From Bacteroidales bacterium (GTDB lineage: Bacteria; Bacteroidota; Bacteroidia; Bacteroidales; UBA932), in contig JAFZFH010000134.1 of the NCBI GenBank assembly GCA_017555965.1, positions 1 to 35,672 of the forward strand: a stretch of DNA of 35,672 nucleotides, written 5' to 3'. This document shows, piece after piece, positions 17,993-27,341 of this stretch. Under the pieces are notes generated by a model, which saw only the letters and a program-made list of their open reading frames with translations, did no database searches and had not been told where the DNA came from. Both the position numbers and the translations under genes were made by a program. The stretch's first letter is position 1. The number at the start of each line of letters is the position of its first letter.

Positions 17993-18000
17993 TATATTTG
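17993..18000 (+). promoter_or_regulatory. -7 box (TATATTTG) only 7 bases before the glycosyltransferase start
   Basis: TATATTTG is an exact match, with an AT-rich -33 region shared with the divergent mutS promoter. The expected transcription start coincides with or nearly touches the ATG at 18008, so the message may be leaderless. Confidence 0.6.
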
Positions 18001-18007
18001 TAGGATT

Positions 18008-19312
18008 ATGAAAAGGGTGCTGATCATAACATATTACTGGCCTCCGACTGGAGGATCCGGAGTGCAGAGATGGGTGAAGTTTGCCAAATATCTTCCTTCA
18101 GAAGGTTGGCAACCGGTAATCTATACTCCTGAAAATCCGGAACAGCTTGCCATAGACCACACTCTTGGATCAGAAATCCCTGAAGATGCAGAGATCATAA
18201 AGACAAGGATAATAGAGCCATACGAACTGTACAAGAAGTTCCTGAAGAGTTCCGGACACAGCAAGGAGGCTGTAGAAGTGAATCCGGTGAACGCTCAGAA
18301 CAAGTCTTTCCTGCAGAAGGCGGCAATGTGGGTGCGTGGCAATCTCTTCCGTCCGGATCCGAGATGTCTCTGGATCAAACCTTCAGTAAGATTTCTGAAG
18401 AAATATCTCGAAGAACATCCGGTGGACCTGATCGTCAGCACAGGACCTCCTCAGTCCATGCACATGATAGGCTGGAAACTGTCACGAGCAACCGGACTTC
18501 CATGGATCGCAGACTTCCGTGATCCGTGGACCAAGATATTCTATTTCAAGCACTTGTCCATGACTTCCGCAACAGAAAGATGGCACAGGAAGATGGAGCA
18601 GAAAGTGATTGATGATGCAACCGCAGTGGTCGCAGTATCCCCTCTCGTACAGAAGGAATTCCAGGAAATGACGAAGACTCCTGTACATCTCATTACCAAC
18701 GGTTTTGATGAATGTGACTTCATACAGGAAAATACCAGAGAGTCAGATGAGGACTTTACTGTCACTCATACCGGACTGTTTGCAGCGGACGGCAACCCAA
18801 CAGTTCTTTGGGAAGTCCTTTCAGAACTGTGCTCAAAAGACGAATCATTCAGAAAAGCTCTGAAGATCAAGCTTATAGGTAAGACTGACGACCAGATTAT
18901 TGCTGCAATCAAGGGCGCCGGACTTGAAGATAACCTGGTAAACATGGGCTATCTGCCCCACAATATTGCAGTAGAAGAACAACGAAAGGCATCTGTCCTT
19001 ATCCTGCCTTTGAGAAAGGAGCCGGAATACAAGGCAGTGCTTCCTGGAAAGCTTTTCGAGTACATGGCTTCGCAGAGACCGATCCTAGGAATAGGACAGC
19101 CGGACGGTGCGATGGCCATGATCATGGATCAGACAAAGACAGGCACCGTGCTTGATTGGGAAGATAAGGCCATACTGCATGATTTCATCATGGAGTGCTG
19201 GAACAGGCATACCAAAGGTGAGCTTAATCTTGAAAAATCGGATATATCCAGATTTACACGCCGTAATCTGACACGTCAGATGGCGGATTTATTCAACACA
19301 TTGACCAAATAA
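18008..19312 (+). CDS. Glycosyltransferase, GT4-like
   Basis: This 434-residue protein has a GT-B layout: an N-terminal MKRVLIITYYWPPTGGSGVQ strand and glycine loop, LVSTG-like and ADFRDPW segments, then a C-terminal half with KLIGKTDD, VNMGYLPHNIAVEEQ and LPGKLFEYMASQRPILGIG, which resemble the donor-binding motif of GT4 enzymes. It probably adds a sugar during cell-surface glycan synthesis; donor and acceptor are unknown. It is 16 bases upstream of a YfhO-like membrane protein, and the two likely form an operon. The ATG lies 7 bases after a -7 box, leaving almost no leader. Confidence 0.88.
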   Translation: MKRVLIITYYWPPTGGSGVQRWVKFAKYLPSEGWQPVIYTPENPEQLAIDHTLGSEIPEDAEIIKTRIIEPYELYKKFLKSSGHSKEAVEVNPVNAQNKSFLQKAAMWVRGNLFRPDPRCLWIKPSVRFLKKYLEEHPVDLIVSTGPPQSMHMIGWKLSRATGLPWIADFRDPWTKIFYFKHLSMTSATERWHRKMEQKVIDDATAVVAVSPLVQKEFQEMTKTPVHLITNGFDECDFIQENTRESDEDFTVTHTGLFAADGNPTVLWEVLSELCSKDESFRKALKIKLIGKTDDQIIAAIKGAGLEDNLVNMGYLPHNIAVEEQRKASVLILPLRKEPEYKAVLPGKLFEYMASQRPILGIGQPDGAMAMIMDQTKTGTVLDWEDKAILHDFIMECWNRHTKGELNLEKSDISRFTRRNLTRQMADLFNTLTK

Positions 19313-19328
19313 AGACGTTTCAAGGAAT

Positions 19329-21947
19329 ATGAACAAGGAACTGATAAAGAAAATACTGGTTTACGCAGGAATCATCCTGCTTTTTGCTGTCCTCGCATAC
19401 GGCTTCGTACCACAGGTTCTTGAAGGCAAGATAGTGAACCAGAGCGATATCGCATCATGGAAGGGAATGGCAAATGAGGCAATGACCCATAATAGAGCCC
19501 ATCCCGAAGATCCGACAGCATGGACAAATTCGATGTTCGGAGGTATGCCAACAACCGCAACGATAGATGATTTCCACGGCGATTGGACAGACCACATCTA
19601 CGACCTTCTTCTGACAGGTAAAAGGCCGGCGACTTATCTCTTCCTGACTCTCGTCGGAGCATTTCTTCTGATGCTTTCGATGGGAATAAACGGCATCGTG
19701 GCTGTTGCAGGAGCGATTGCCGTAGCCTTCTGTTCATATAACATGCAGATCATCCAGGTGGGTCACAACACAAAAATGCAGGCAATCGCATATTTCCCAT
19801 GGGTTCTGGCCGGCATCATATTCACCTACAGATCAGCACTTTCAAAAGCAGAATCCTGGAGAGAGTGGCTGCCTAAGACGGTTCTGGGCTCTACCCTGTT
19901 TGCCTTTGCTCTCAGCATGCAGATAAAGGCAAATCACATTCAGATCACGTACTATCTGGCAATCGTCATCTTCGTTTATGCAGTTGCACTTCTCATCAGC
20001 CTCTGCATAGACAAGGAAAAGAGGGATAAGATCAGCAGATTCTTTACTGCTTCTGCCTTTCTTCTGGTCATCGGATGCATAGGAATCGCGACAAACGCCA
20101 ACAAGCTCATTCCGACATATGAATACACACCATATACAATGCGTGGAGGTTCCGAGCTGTCCGGAAGCGGAGACGGACACAATGCTGACGGCCTGGATCT
20201 CGAATATGCCACAGCTTGGTCGTACGGCATCGAAGAAATGCCTAACTTATTGATTCCAAACTATAATGGAGGTTCTTCATCCGGTCCTCTGGAGATGGAC
20301 TCGGAAACAGGAAAGCTCCTTAAGAGAGCCGGTCAGCCTAACCTCAGACAGACATTGAAGGCAATGCCTCTTTATTGGGGACCTCAGCCGTTCACTGCCG
20401 GACCAATGTATATGGGAGCAATTTCGGTATTTCTCTTCATGCTCGGACTCTTCCTCATCAAGGGAAGAGAGAAATGGTGGATTGTAGTTGCGACCGTAAT
20501 TGCCATTCTTCTGGCATGGGGAAGCCATTTCATGTGGTTCACCAAACTCTGGTTCAACTATGCGCCGTTCTACAACAAGTTCAGAACAGTATCAATGGCA
20601 CTCATTGTACTTCAGGTGACATTGCCTCTGCTTGGATTCTACGCGCTTGACAGAGTAATCAAGTGGAAATATACCCTGCAGGAATTCGGCAAGGCCTGCC
20701 TTCCTGCATATGTCCTCACTGGTGTATTCTGCCTTGCATGCGCAATTATGCCGGGAATAGCAGGAACTTTCGTATCTGCTTCAGATGCACAGTATGGAGA
20801 AATTCTGGCTGAGACCCTTGCTGCAGACAGAGCAGCACTGCTTAAGGCGGATGCCTGGAGATCATTCTGGCTCATAAGCATATCTGCAGCACTTATTCTT
20901 TGGGCATATTGGTCAAAGAAAGGAAGCATGATGATTGTTGCATTTGCGATGGTGGCTCTAGTAGGATTTGACCTTATCCCTATGGGAAAACGTTACCTTA
21001 ACAAGGACCATTTCGTAACACCGAAGGACTTTACCGCACAGTACGACCTCAGACCGGTCGACGAAGTCATCCTTGAAGACAATTCATTGGATTACAGAGT
21101 ATTGGACATCAGCGTCAATACCTTCAACAGTTCGATTCCAAGCTACCATCACAAGACAATCGGCGGTTACAGCCCTGTAAAGCTGCAGAGATACCAGGAT
21201 CTCATCGAGCAGTACATAACACCTGAAATCTATAAGCTCTACGATGTTGTCGGTAATGCGGCAACTATCTCGGACATTGAAGAAAATCTTCCTGAACTGA
21301 AGATCATTTCAATGTTGAACGGAAAATACATCATTCTCGGAGCGGATTATCCTCCTGTAGTGAATCCATACGCATACGGCAATGCCTGGTTCGTATCATC
21401 GGCTGTAGCCGCAGCCAACCCTGATGAGGAAATCGCACTTCTGGAATATACAGACCTGCACGAGAGTGCAGTCATCGGAGCGGATTTCGCCTCTGTGAGA
21501 ACCTGTAAAGCGTTTGATACCCCTGTTATAATGTCGAGCGTCCCTGCTGTCATGTCGAGCGAAGTCGAGACATCCCCTTCAATCACATTGACACACTACG
21601 CACCTAACGAACTGAGATACAGCTACAGCACAGATTCTGAGCGTGCAGCGATATTCAGCGAAATCTATTATCCGAAAGGATGGAAGGCATGGATAGAGCC
21701 TGCAGGAAAGTACGGAGAGGTAAGTAACGGCCATTATAACCCGACAGAAGAAGCACAGGAGACAGATATCTTCCGTGCAGACTGGATGCTCCGTGGAGTA
21801 GTCGTTCCTGAGGGAGAGGGTCAGATCATCATGCGATTCGAACCAGACTCTTACCAGCTCGGAGAGAATGTCTCACGAGCCAGTTCGATAATTCTGATTC
21901 TTATGCTCCTGCTTTCAATTGCAGGAGTATGCAGAAAGTTAAATTAA
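19329..21947 (+). CDS. YfhO-family multi-pass membrane protein
   Basis: This 872-residue protein has a hydrophobic N-terminal helix (~8-28), many further membrane segments to about residue 540, a soluble region, and a final hydrophobic helix (ASSIILILMLLLSIAGV). The early soluble loop (SDIASWKGMANEAM, and MFGGMPTT) matches the pattern of Bacteroidota YfhO proteins, which relate to GT-C glycosyltransferases. Its role is probably cell-envelope glycosylation with the upstream glycosyltransferase. Residues ~735-752 (MSSVPAVMSSEVETSPSI) are encoded by a palindromic repeat and probably an insertion in the extracytoplasmic C-terminal part. The 3' end overlaps the convergent NSS transporter gene by 9 bases. 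Confidence 0.85.
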   Translation: MNKELIKKILVYAGIILLFAVLAYGFVPQVLEGKIVNQSDIASWKGMANEAMTHNRAHPEDPTAWTNSMFGGMPTTATIDDFHGDWTDHIYDLLLTGKRPATYLFLTLVGAFLLMLSMGINGIVAVAGAIAVAFCSYNMQIIQVGHNTKMQAIAYFPWVLAGIIFTYRSALSKAESWREWLPKTVLGSTLFAFALSMQIKANHIQITYYLAIVIFVYAVALLISLCIDKEKRDKISRFFTASAFLLVIGCIGIATNANKLIPTYEYTPYTMRGGSELSGSGDGHNADGLDLEYATAWSYGIEEMPNLLIPNYNGGSSSGPLEMDSETGKLLKRAGQPNLRQTLKAMPLYWGPQPFTAGPMYMGAISVFLFMLGLFLIKGREKWWIVVATVIAILLAWGSHFMWFTKLWFNYAPFYNKFRTVSMALIVLQVTLPLLGFYALDRVIKWKYTLQEFGKACLPAYVLTGVFCLACAIMPGIAGTFVSASDAQYGEILAETLAADRAALLKADAWRSFWLISISAALILWAYWSKKGSMMIVAFAMVALVGFDLIPMGKRYLNKDHFVTPKDFTAQYDLRPVDEVILEDNSLDYRVLDISVNTFNSSIPSYHHKTIGGYSPVKLQRYQDLIEQYITPEIYKLYDVVGNAATISDIEENLPELKIISMLNGKYIILGADYPPVVNPYAYGNAWFVSSAVAAANPDEEIALLEYTDLHESAVIGADFASVRTCKAFDTPVIMSSVPAVMSSEVETSPSITLTHYAPNELRYSYSTDSERAAIFSEIYYPKGWKAWIEPAGKYGEVSNGHYNPTEEAQETDIFRADWMLRGVVVPEGEGQIIMRFEPDSYQLGENVSRASSIILILMLLLSIAGVCRKLN
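21531..21573. repeat. Palindromic repeat inserted in frame in the YfhO-like gene
   Basis: An imperfect palindrome (ATGTCGA at 21552-21558, TCGAGACAT at 21565-21573) is preceded by a half copy, ATGTCGAGCG (21531-21540), which repeats at 21552-21561. The 21-base offset keeps the frame. It encodes MSSVPAVMSSEVETS. The family differs from the GATCCCCGG elements elsewhere in the window. Confidence 0.7.
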
Positions 21948-23282
21948 TCCCGAAAGGAATATCGAGATAATAGCGATAGGACATACATAACGGATGAGGA
22001 ACCAGAGAAGGCCGAAAAGCTTTGCGTTGCGGCTGAGGGTTCCTCCGTTTGTAAATTCGTCGTAAATGTCTGTCTTCTTCAGTCTCCAGCCGACAAAAAG
22101 CACTGTCAGAAGGCTGCCGAGCGTCATAAGGATATTTGACGAAAGGTGGTCAAACAGGTCGAAGATTGAGCGACCGGTGATCTTTATATCTGCAAGCGGT
22201 CCGAACGAAAGCGCGCAAAGTGCACCGACTGCCCAGCAGATTGCAAAGAGTGTGACACATGCCGCCTTTCTGGAAAAATTCTTCTCCTCAACGAGATATG
22301 CCACAGCAACTTCCATCATCGAGATGGATGATGTAAGAGCTGCAACAAGGAGGGAAACAAAGAATAATATCGCAATGACTCCTCCTGCAGGCATCTGTGA
22401 AAACACGAACGGAAGGGTCTCGAATACAAGTCCCGGTCCCGACTGTGGATCGAGTCCGAATGCGAAGACCGCCGGCATGATTGCAACTCCTGCAATCAAT
22501 GCGAACATAAGGTCTGAAGCTGCTGTTGCAGAGCTCTGATACAGGATGTCTTCCTTCTTATCCACGTATGAAGCATAGGTAAGAATTGTACCGAATCCGA
22601 GAGAAAGCGAGAAGAATGCCTGTCCCAAAGCGGAGGAAATGGACTTGCCGTCGATCTTGGAGAAGTCCGGATTGAAAAGATAATCAAGACCCTTGTCTGC
22701 TCCAGGGAGAGTAAGCGAGTAAAAGGCAATCGCCATGACCATAAAGAACAGCAGAGGCATCATCACCTTACTGAACTTCTCTATTCCGTCCTTGATTCCC
22801 ACAACGACAATAAGAGTCGTTGCCAGAAGGAAGAATGTATGGCAGGCCAACGGTCCCCATGTAGAGGTGACGAAGTCCGTGAACATTGTACTCATCGCAG
22901 ACTGCTGTGCTCCTCCCGTAAAGGAGAATGTCGCCGACTTAAGCAGGTATTCTATTGACCATCCGCCGATTACGCTATAATACGAAAGCACGATAAGCGG
23001 TACGATTACAGTCAGCAGTCCCACCCATTTCCAGGCAGAACCACCCGAAAGGTCACGGAATGCAGCATATGCATTCTTCTGACTTCTGCGTCCGAGCACA
23101 AACTCGGAGATGAATATCGGCAAACAGATAAGAAACACCATTGCTACATATACAATGATGAAAGCGGCGCCTCCATTTTCTCCGACAAGATATGGGAAGC
23201 GCCAAAGATTACCCAATCCCACTGCAGATCCGGCCATTGCCACTAATGCTCCGAACCTGCTTCCAAAGCTATCTCTGCTCAT
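21939..23282 (-). CDS. Neurotransmitter:sodium symporter (NSS) family transporter
   Basis: This 447-residue LeuT-fold protein has the TM1 signature GSAVGLGNLWRFPYLVGENGG (residues ~18-38), the core of its Na+ and substrate site. Later it has LGQAFFSLSLGFGTILTYASY (TM6) and LVAALTSSISMMEV (TM8, another Na+ ligand segment). It probably imports an amino acid or similar solute with Na+; the substrate is unknown. It follows folA by 20 bases and looks like the last gene of the suf-folate cluster. Its end overlaps the YfhO-like gene end to end, with no terminator between them. Confidence 0.9.
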   Translation of the reverse strand: MSRDSFGSRFGALVAMAGSAVGLGNLWRFPYLVGENGGAAFIIVYVAMVFLICLPIFISEFVLGRRSQKNAYAAFRDLSGGSAWKWVGLLTVIVPLIVLSYYSVIGGWSIEYLLKSATFSFTGGAQQSAMSTMFTDFVTSTWGPLACHTFFLLATTLIVVVGIKDGIEKFSKVMMPLLFFMVMAIAFYSLTLPGADKGLDYLFNPDFSKIDGKSISSALGQAFFSLSLGFGTILTYASYVDKKEDILYQSSATAASDLMFALIAGVAIMPAVFAFGLDPQSGPGLVFETLPFVFSQMPAGGVIAILFFVSLLVAALTSSISMMEVAVAYLVEEKNFSRKAACVTLFAICWAVGALCALSFGPLADIKITGRSIFDLFDHLSSNILMTLGSLLTVLFVGWRLKKTDIYDEFTNGGTLSRNAKLFGLLWFLIRYVCPIAIISIFLSGLI

Positions 23283-23302
23283 ATTTTAAATTTCTATTTC
23301 TT

Positions 23303-23842
23303 TTAACGTACGTATTCGACGAATTCGAAGTCGTACCCGCTCTCTTCGTCGTGGAAGAGTTCCGAGCGGTTCCCGACCGTCCATACCGACGGGTCGATCT
23401 CCGGAAAGAAGGTATCTGCACCTTCGATGACGGTATGTACATGGGTCACGACAAGAGAGTCGACGTCATTCAAGGCCTGTGCATAGATCTGACCGCCGCC
23501 GATGACGAAGCAGCGGGGATTCCCGATCGAGTCGGGAATGACGGGCTGGTCGGGAATGACGGACTGGGCAGAAATGGCGGCAGAAGCAGCCAAATAAGCC
23601 TCTTCGAGTGACGGAACTACCACAACCCCTTCCGGAGCCTCAAAGCCTCGGGAAACGACGATATTCGTACGTTTCGGTAGCGGACGTCCGATTGATTCGA
23701 ATGTCTTGCGTCCCATGATTACAGGACAACCCGAAGTCGTCCTCTTGAAGAACTTCAGGTCTTCAGAAATATGCCATAGGAGGGCGTTGTCCCTTCCTAT
23801 GGCATTATTATCTGATATTGCTACTATGATGCTTTTCTGCAT
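23303..23842 (-). CDS. folA: Dihydrofolate reductase with a repeat-encoded insertion
   Basis: This 179-residue enzyme reduces dihydrofolate to tetrahydrofolate with NADPH. It has the catalytic acid Glu27 in WHISEDLKFFK, KTFESIGRPLPKRTNIVVSR and the FVIGGGQIY loop. It is about 19 residues longer than the usual ~160. The excess lies at ~90-109 (ending QSVIPDQPVIPDSIGNP), just before the strand leading into FVIGGG, and is encoded by a palindromic repeat (23518-23560). The position is a surface loop in known structures, so activity is probably kept; this is inference. It starts 11 bases after thyA, so dTMP synthesis and folate recycling are co-transcribed. Confidence 0.95.
   Translation of the reverse strand: MQKSIIVAISDNNAIGRDNALLWHISEDLKFFKRTTSGCPVIMGRKTFESIGRPLPKRTNIVVSRGFEAPEGVVVVPSLEEAYLAASAAISAQSVIPDQPVIPDSIGNPRCFVIGGGQIYAQALNDVDSLVVTHVHTVIEGADTFFPEIDPSVWTVGNRSELFHDEESGYDFEFVEYVR
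23518..23560. repeat. REP-like palindrome inside folA, copy 2
   Basis: ATTCCCGA (23519-23526), loop TCGAG and TCGGGAAT (23532-23539) plus GAC form a perfect 8-bp palindrome, followed by a second right-half copy TCGGGAATGAC (23550-23560). The arrangement matches the array at 4231-4296. On the coding strand it reads VIPDQPVIPDSIGNP. Confidence 0.75.
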
Positions 23843-23853
23843 GTTCTGAATTG

Positions 23854-24648
23854 TTATACGGCTACCGGTGCAGGAATGCGTGGATACGGATCGTAATCCA
23901 CCAGTTCGAAATCCTCATACTTGAAGTCGAAGATGTCCTTCACATCAGGATTTATCTTCATCTTCGGAAGGGCACGAGGCTCACGACTGAGCTGCAGGGC
24001 AACCTGTTCGAAATGGTTCGAATAGATATGCGTATCTCCTGTCGTGTGGACGAACTCACCCGGCTGAAGTCCACATACCTGTGCGATCATCATTGTCAGA
24101 AGCGCATAGGAAGCAATGTTGAACGGAACACCGAGGAAAACATCCGCGCTACGCTGATAAAGCTGACACGAAAGCTTTCCGTCAGCCACATAGAACTGGA
24201 AAAGCGAGTGGCAAGGAGGAAGGGCCATCTTTTCAACTTCAGCAACATTCCATGCAGAAACGATCATTCTTCTCGAATCCGGACTGTTCTTTATCTGGTT
24301 GATGACATTTGAAAGCTGATCGACAGTTCCTCCGTCAGGAGTAGGCCAGCTGCGCCACTGGTGTCCATAAACTGGTCCAAGATCGCCGTTCTCATCTGCC
24401 CACTCATCCCAGATAGTCACACCATGATCCTGAAGATACTTTACATTTGTATCGCCGGCAATGAACCATAAAAGTTCATAGATAATGGACTTAAGGTGCA
24501 CCTTCTTGGTTGTGAGCAGAGGAAAGCCCTCACTCAGGTCGAAACGCATCTGATATCCGAACACACTCTGTGTGCCGGTACCGGTGCGGTCGCTCTTCAT
24601 AGCTCCGTTTTCACGGATATGTTTCAGGAGATCCAGATACTGTTTCAT
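23854..24648 (-). CDS. thyA: Thymidylate synthase
   Basis: This 264-residue enzyme methylates dUMP to dTMP using methylene-tetrahydrofolate. The nucleophile is Cys146 in [14 protein letters not shown], and [13 protein letters not shown] and [20 protein letters not shown] are standard motifs. I start it at the ATG at 24648 ([14 protein letters not shown]), as in the family; an in-frame upstream ATG at 24846 would read through the REP-like repeat and into galM. The 70-base gap before it is filled by that repeat. Confidence 0.97.
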   Translation of the reverse strand: MKQYLDLLKHIRENGAMKSDRTGTGTQSVFGYQMRFDLSEGFPLLTTKKVHLKSIIYELLWFIAGDTNVKYLQDHGVTIWDEWADENGDLGPVYGHQWRSWPTPDGGTVDQLSNVINQIKNSPDSRRMIVSAWNVAEVEKMALPPCHSLFQFYVADGKLSCQLYQRSADVFLGVPFNIASYALLTMMIAQVCGLQPGEFVHTTGDTHIYSNHFEQVALQLSREPRALPKMKINPDVKDIFDFKYEDFELVDYDPYPRIPAPVAV

Positions 24649-24655
24649 AGGTATA

Positions 24656-24712
24656 GATCCCCGGTCGAGCCGGGGATGACTTTTATTGGGGATGACTTTT
24701 ACTCGGGTGACT
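24656..24712. repeat. REP-like palindromic array upstream of thyA, copy 3
   Basis: ATCCCCGG (24657-24664), loop TCGAG and CCGGGGAT (24670-24677) plus GAC form the palindrome. Right-half copies GGGGATGACTTTTA (24688-24701) and the eroded GGGTGACTTTTA (24704-24715) follow. It lies between galM and thyA in one cluster and may form an RNA hairpin that alters their relative expression. Confidence 0.75.
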
Positions 24713-24718
24713 TTTAAA

Positions 24719-25768
24719 TCAGCGTGTTCCGAATGCGTAGATGATTGCCTGCTCATAAACTTCACCCGGGCGAAGTACACAGTTAGGATAATCAGGCTTG
24801 TTTGGTCCGTCAGGATAGTTCTGGCACTCGATGGCGATACCGTCATTCATGCCGTACACATGTCCGTTCTTACCTGCAGGGCATCCTGCAAGCCAGTTTC
24901 CTGTATACACCTGCACACCTGGCTGAGTTGTATAGATATTGAGGGTACGTCCGCTCTCCGGAGCATAAAGCTCGCCGCAGAACTGGAGCTGTCCAGGCTC
25001 GGCACCGTCAATTACCCAGCAGTGGTCATAACCGCTTCCGATCTTAAGCGCCTCAAAATCAGCTCTGATATCCTGTCCTACCGGCTTTTCGTTGACGAAA
25101 TCCATTGGAGTTCCTGCTACAGGTGCACTTTCACCAAGAGGAATCTGGGTGTCATCTGTAGGGAGATACTCCGAACAGTTCAGTCTCAATGTGTGACCGA
25201 GAATGTTTCCGTTTCCTTCGCCGTTAAGATTGAAGTATGCGTGGTTTGTAAGGTTGATTACAGTCGGAGCATCTGATTCTGCTGTGAATGTCATACGGAG
25301 CTCGCACTCATCTGTCCACTCATAGTGCAATACAGTCTTTACAGCACCAGGATATCCCTGCTCGCCGTCTTCAGAGTAATACATGAATTCAACTCCGCCT
25401 TCAACCTCACGGCTTTCCCATACTCTGCTCTGGAATCCGTCAGGACCGCCATGAAGGTGATTAGGACCACAGTTTACAGGAAGAGTATATTCCTTTCCGT
25501 CGAGGGTAAACTTACCTGCAGCGACACGGTTTGCATATCTTCCAGGGGTTTTTCCCATACATGGACCATCTCCGAAATAGCTCAGAGGGTCCGCATATCC
25601 GAGGGATACGTCTGCAAGGTTTCCATCCTTGTCAGGAACAACTACAGACACGATGGCAGCACCGATGCTTCCGAGCTGTACATATGCTCCTTTTGAATTT
25701 GTAACAGTGTAAAGATAGATGTCTTTTCCGCAAGGCGTCTTGCCCCAAAGTTCCTTTTTCACTTCCAT
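24719..25768 (-). CDS. galM: Aldose 1-epimerase, cytoplasmic form
   Basis: This 349-residue GalM-family mutarotase has no signal peptide, unlike the lipoprotein GalM at the end of the ara operon. Catalytic His176 lies in [13 protein letters not shown] and Glu314 in [24 protein letters not shown] and [12 protein letters not shown] are family landmarks. It follows glyS by 24 bases in the long cluster, where no sugar genes are nearby. Its in vivo sugar is not evident. Confidence 0.95.
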   Translation of the reverse strand: MEVKKELWGKTPCGKDIYLYTVTNSKGAYVQLGSIGAAIVSVVVPDKDGNLADVSLGYADPLSYFGDGPCMGKTPGRYANRVAAGKFTLDGKEYTLPVNCGPNHLHGGPDGFQSRVWESREVEGGVEFMYYSEDGEQGYPGAVKTVLHYEWTDECELRMTFTAESDAPTVINLTNHAYFNLNGEGNGNILGHTLRLNCSEYLPTDDTQIPLGESAPVAGTPMDFVNEKPVGQDIRADFEALKIGSGYDHCWVIDGAEPGQLQFCGELYAPESGRTLNIYTTQPGVQVYTGNWLAGCPAGKNGHVYGMNDGIAIECQNYPDGPNKPDYPNCVLRPGEVYEQAIIYAFGTR

Positions 25769-25792
25769 GGTATATCAGTTTTAGTAGGTTAT

Positions 25793-27334
25793 TTATTTAA
25801 GCTGCTTAAGGATGTTGCTGAGGTTAACCTCCTTAGAGATGATTGCGTGAAGGTCCTCGATCTTTACGCGCTCCTGTGTCATTGAATCACGATGACGGAT
25901 AGTAACGCAACGGTCATTGAGTGAATCGTGGTCAATAGTCACGCAGAAAGGTGTACCGATCGCGTCCTGACGACGATATCTCTTACCGATAGAATCCTTC
26001 TCATCGTACTGGCAGTTGAAGTCGTACTTGAGATCGTCCATAATCTCTCTTGCAAGCTCAGGAAGACCATCCTTCTTTACAAGTGGAAGAACGGCTACCT
26101 TAACCGGTGCGAGAGGTGCAGGAATGCTGAGAACTACGCGGCTTTCACCATTCTCGAGCTGCTCCTCCTTGTAAGAGTTAGAAAGAACTGCAAGGAACAT
26201 ACGGTCAACTCCGATAGATGTCTCAACTACGTAAGGTACATAGTTCTCACCAAGCTCAGGGTCGAAGTACTGAATCTTCTTACCTGAGAACTTCTGATGA
26301 TTTCCAAGGTCGAAGTCTGTACGTGAGTGGATGCCCTCAAGCTCCTTGAATCCGAATGGGAAGCGGAACTCGATATCTGTAGCCGCATTTGCATAGTGAG
26401 CAAGCTTGTCATGATCGTGGAAACGATAGTTCTCGTCACCCATTCCAAGAGCCTTGTGCCATGCCATACGGTTCTCCTTCCACTTTGCGAACCAGTCAAG
26501 CTCTGTACCCGGCTTGATGAAGAACTGCATCTCCATCTGCTCGAACTCTCTCATACGGAAGATGAACTGACGTGCAACGATCTCATTTCTGAATGCCTTA
26601 CCGATCTGTGCGATACCGAAAGGTATCTTCATACGGCCGGTCTTCTGTACGTTAAGATAGTTCACGAAGATACCCTGTGCTGTCTCAGGACGGAGATAGA
26701 TGATGTTAGACTCACCAGATACGCTACCGAGCTGAGTAGAGAACATGAGGTTGAACTGACGAACGTCTGTCCAGTTCTTTGTACCAGAAATAGGACATGC
26801 GATCTCGCAGTCAACGATGATCTGACGGAGCTCTGCAAGGTCATTTGCATTGAGAGCGTCTGCCATTCTCTTCTTTACCTCATCAATCTTCTTCTGATTT
26901 CTGAGTACGTTAGGGTTTGTAGCCTTGAACTGCTCCTCGTCAAATGCCTCACCGAATTTCTTCTTGCCCTTTTCAACGTCCTTCTCGATCTTCTCCTCGA
27001 GTTTTCCGATATAATCCTCGATGAGAACGTCAGCGCGATATCTCTTCTTTGAATCCTTGTTGTCTATAAGCGGGTCGTTGAAAGCACCTACGTGACCTGA
27101 TGCCTCCCAGATCTTAGGATGCATGAAAATAGCCGAATCAATACCAACGATATTCTCGTTGAGTCTTGTCATAGCCTCCCACCAATATCTCTTGATATTG
27201 CTCTTGAGCTCTGAACCAAGCTGTCCATAGTCATATACGGCACCGAGACCATCATAGATCTCGCTTGAAGGGAAAATGAATCCGTACTCCTTACAGTGAG
27301 CAACCAGAATCTTAAAAAGTTCTTCCTGTGTCAT
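25793..27334 (-). CDS. glyS: Glycyl-tRNA synthetase (alpha2 type)
   Basis: This 513-residue class II synthetase charges tRNA-Gly. It starts with LFKILVAHCKEYGFIFPSSE and YDYGQLGSELKSNIKRYWW. The motif 2 region reads IGKAFRNEIVARQFIFRMRE, and motif 3-like residues are in VVETSIGVDRMFLAVL. The C-terminal anticodon-binding domain (APVKVAVLPLVKKDGLPELA) is present. The single-chain alpha2 form is usual in Bacteroidota. It begins 7 bases after the folK stop. Confidence 0.97.
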   Translation of the reverse strand: MTQEELFKILVAHCKEYGFIFPSSEIYDGLGAVYDYGQLGSELKSNIKRYWWEAMTRLNENIVGIDSAIFMHPKIWEASGHVGAFNDPLIDNKDSKKRYRADVLIEDYIGKLEEKIEKDVEKGKKKFGEAFDEEQFKATNPNVLRNQKKIDEVKKRMADALNANDLAELRQIIVDCEIACPISGTKNWTDVRQFNLMFSTQLGSVSGESNIIYLRPETAQGIFVNYLNVQKTGRMKIPFGIAQIGKAFRNEIVARQFIFRMREFEQMEMQFFIKPGTELDWFAKWKENRMAWHKALGMGDENYRFHDHDKLAHYANAATDIEFRFPFGFKELEGIHSRTDFDLGNHQKFSGKKIQYFDPELGENYVPYVVETSIGVDRMFLAVLSNSYKEEQLENGESRVVLSIPAPLAPVKVAVLPLVKKDGLPELAREIMDDLKYDFNCQYDEKDSIGKRYRRQDAIGTPFCVTIDHDSLNDRCVTIRHRDSMTQERVKIEDLHAIISKEVNLSNILKQLK

Positions 27335-27341
27335 AATTGTA

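Noticed and set aside
26327-27052. A 241-codon open frame on the plus strand
   Set aside because: It is the antisense shadow of glyS.
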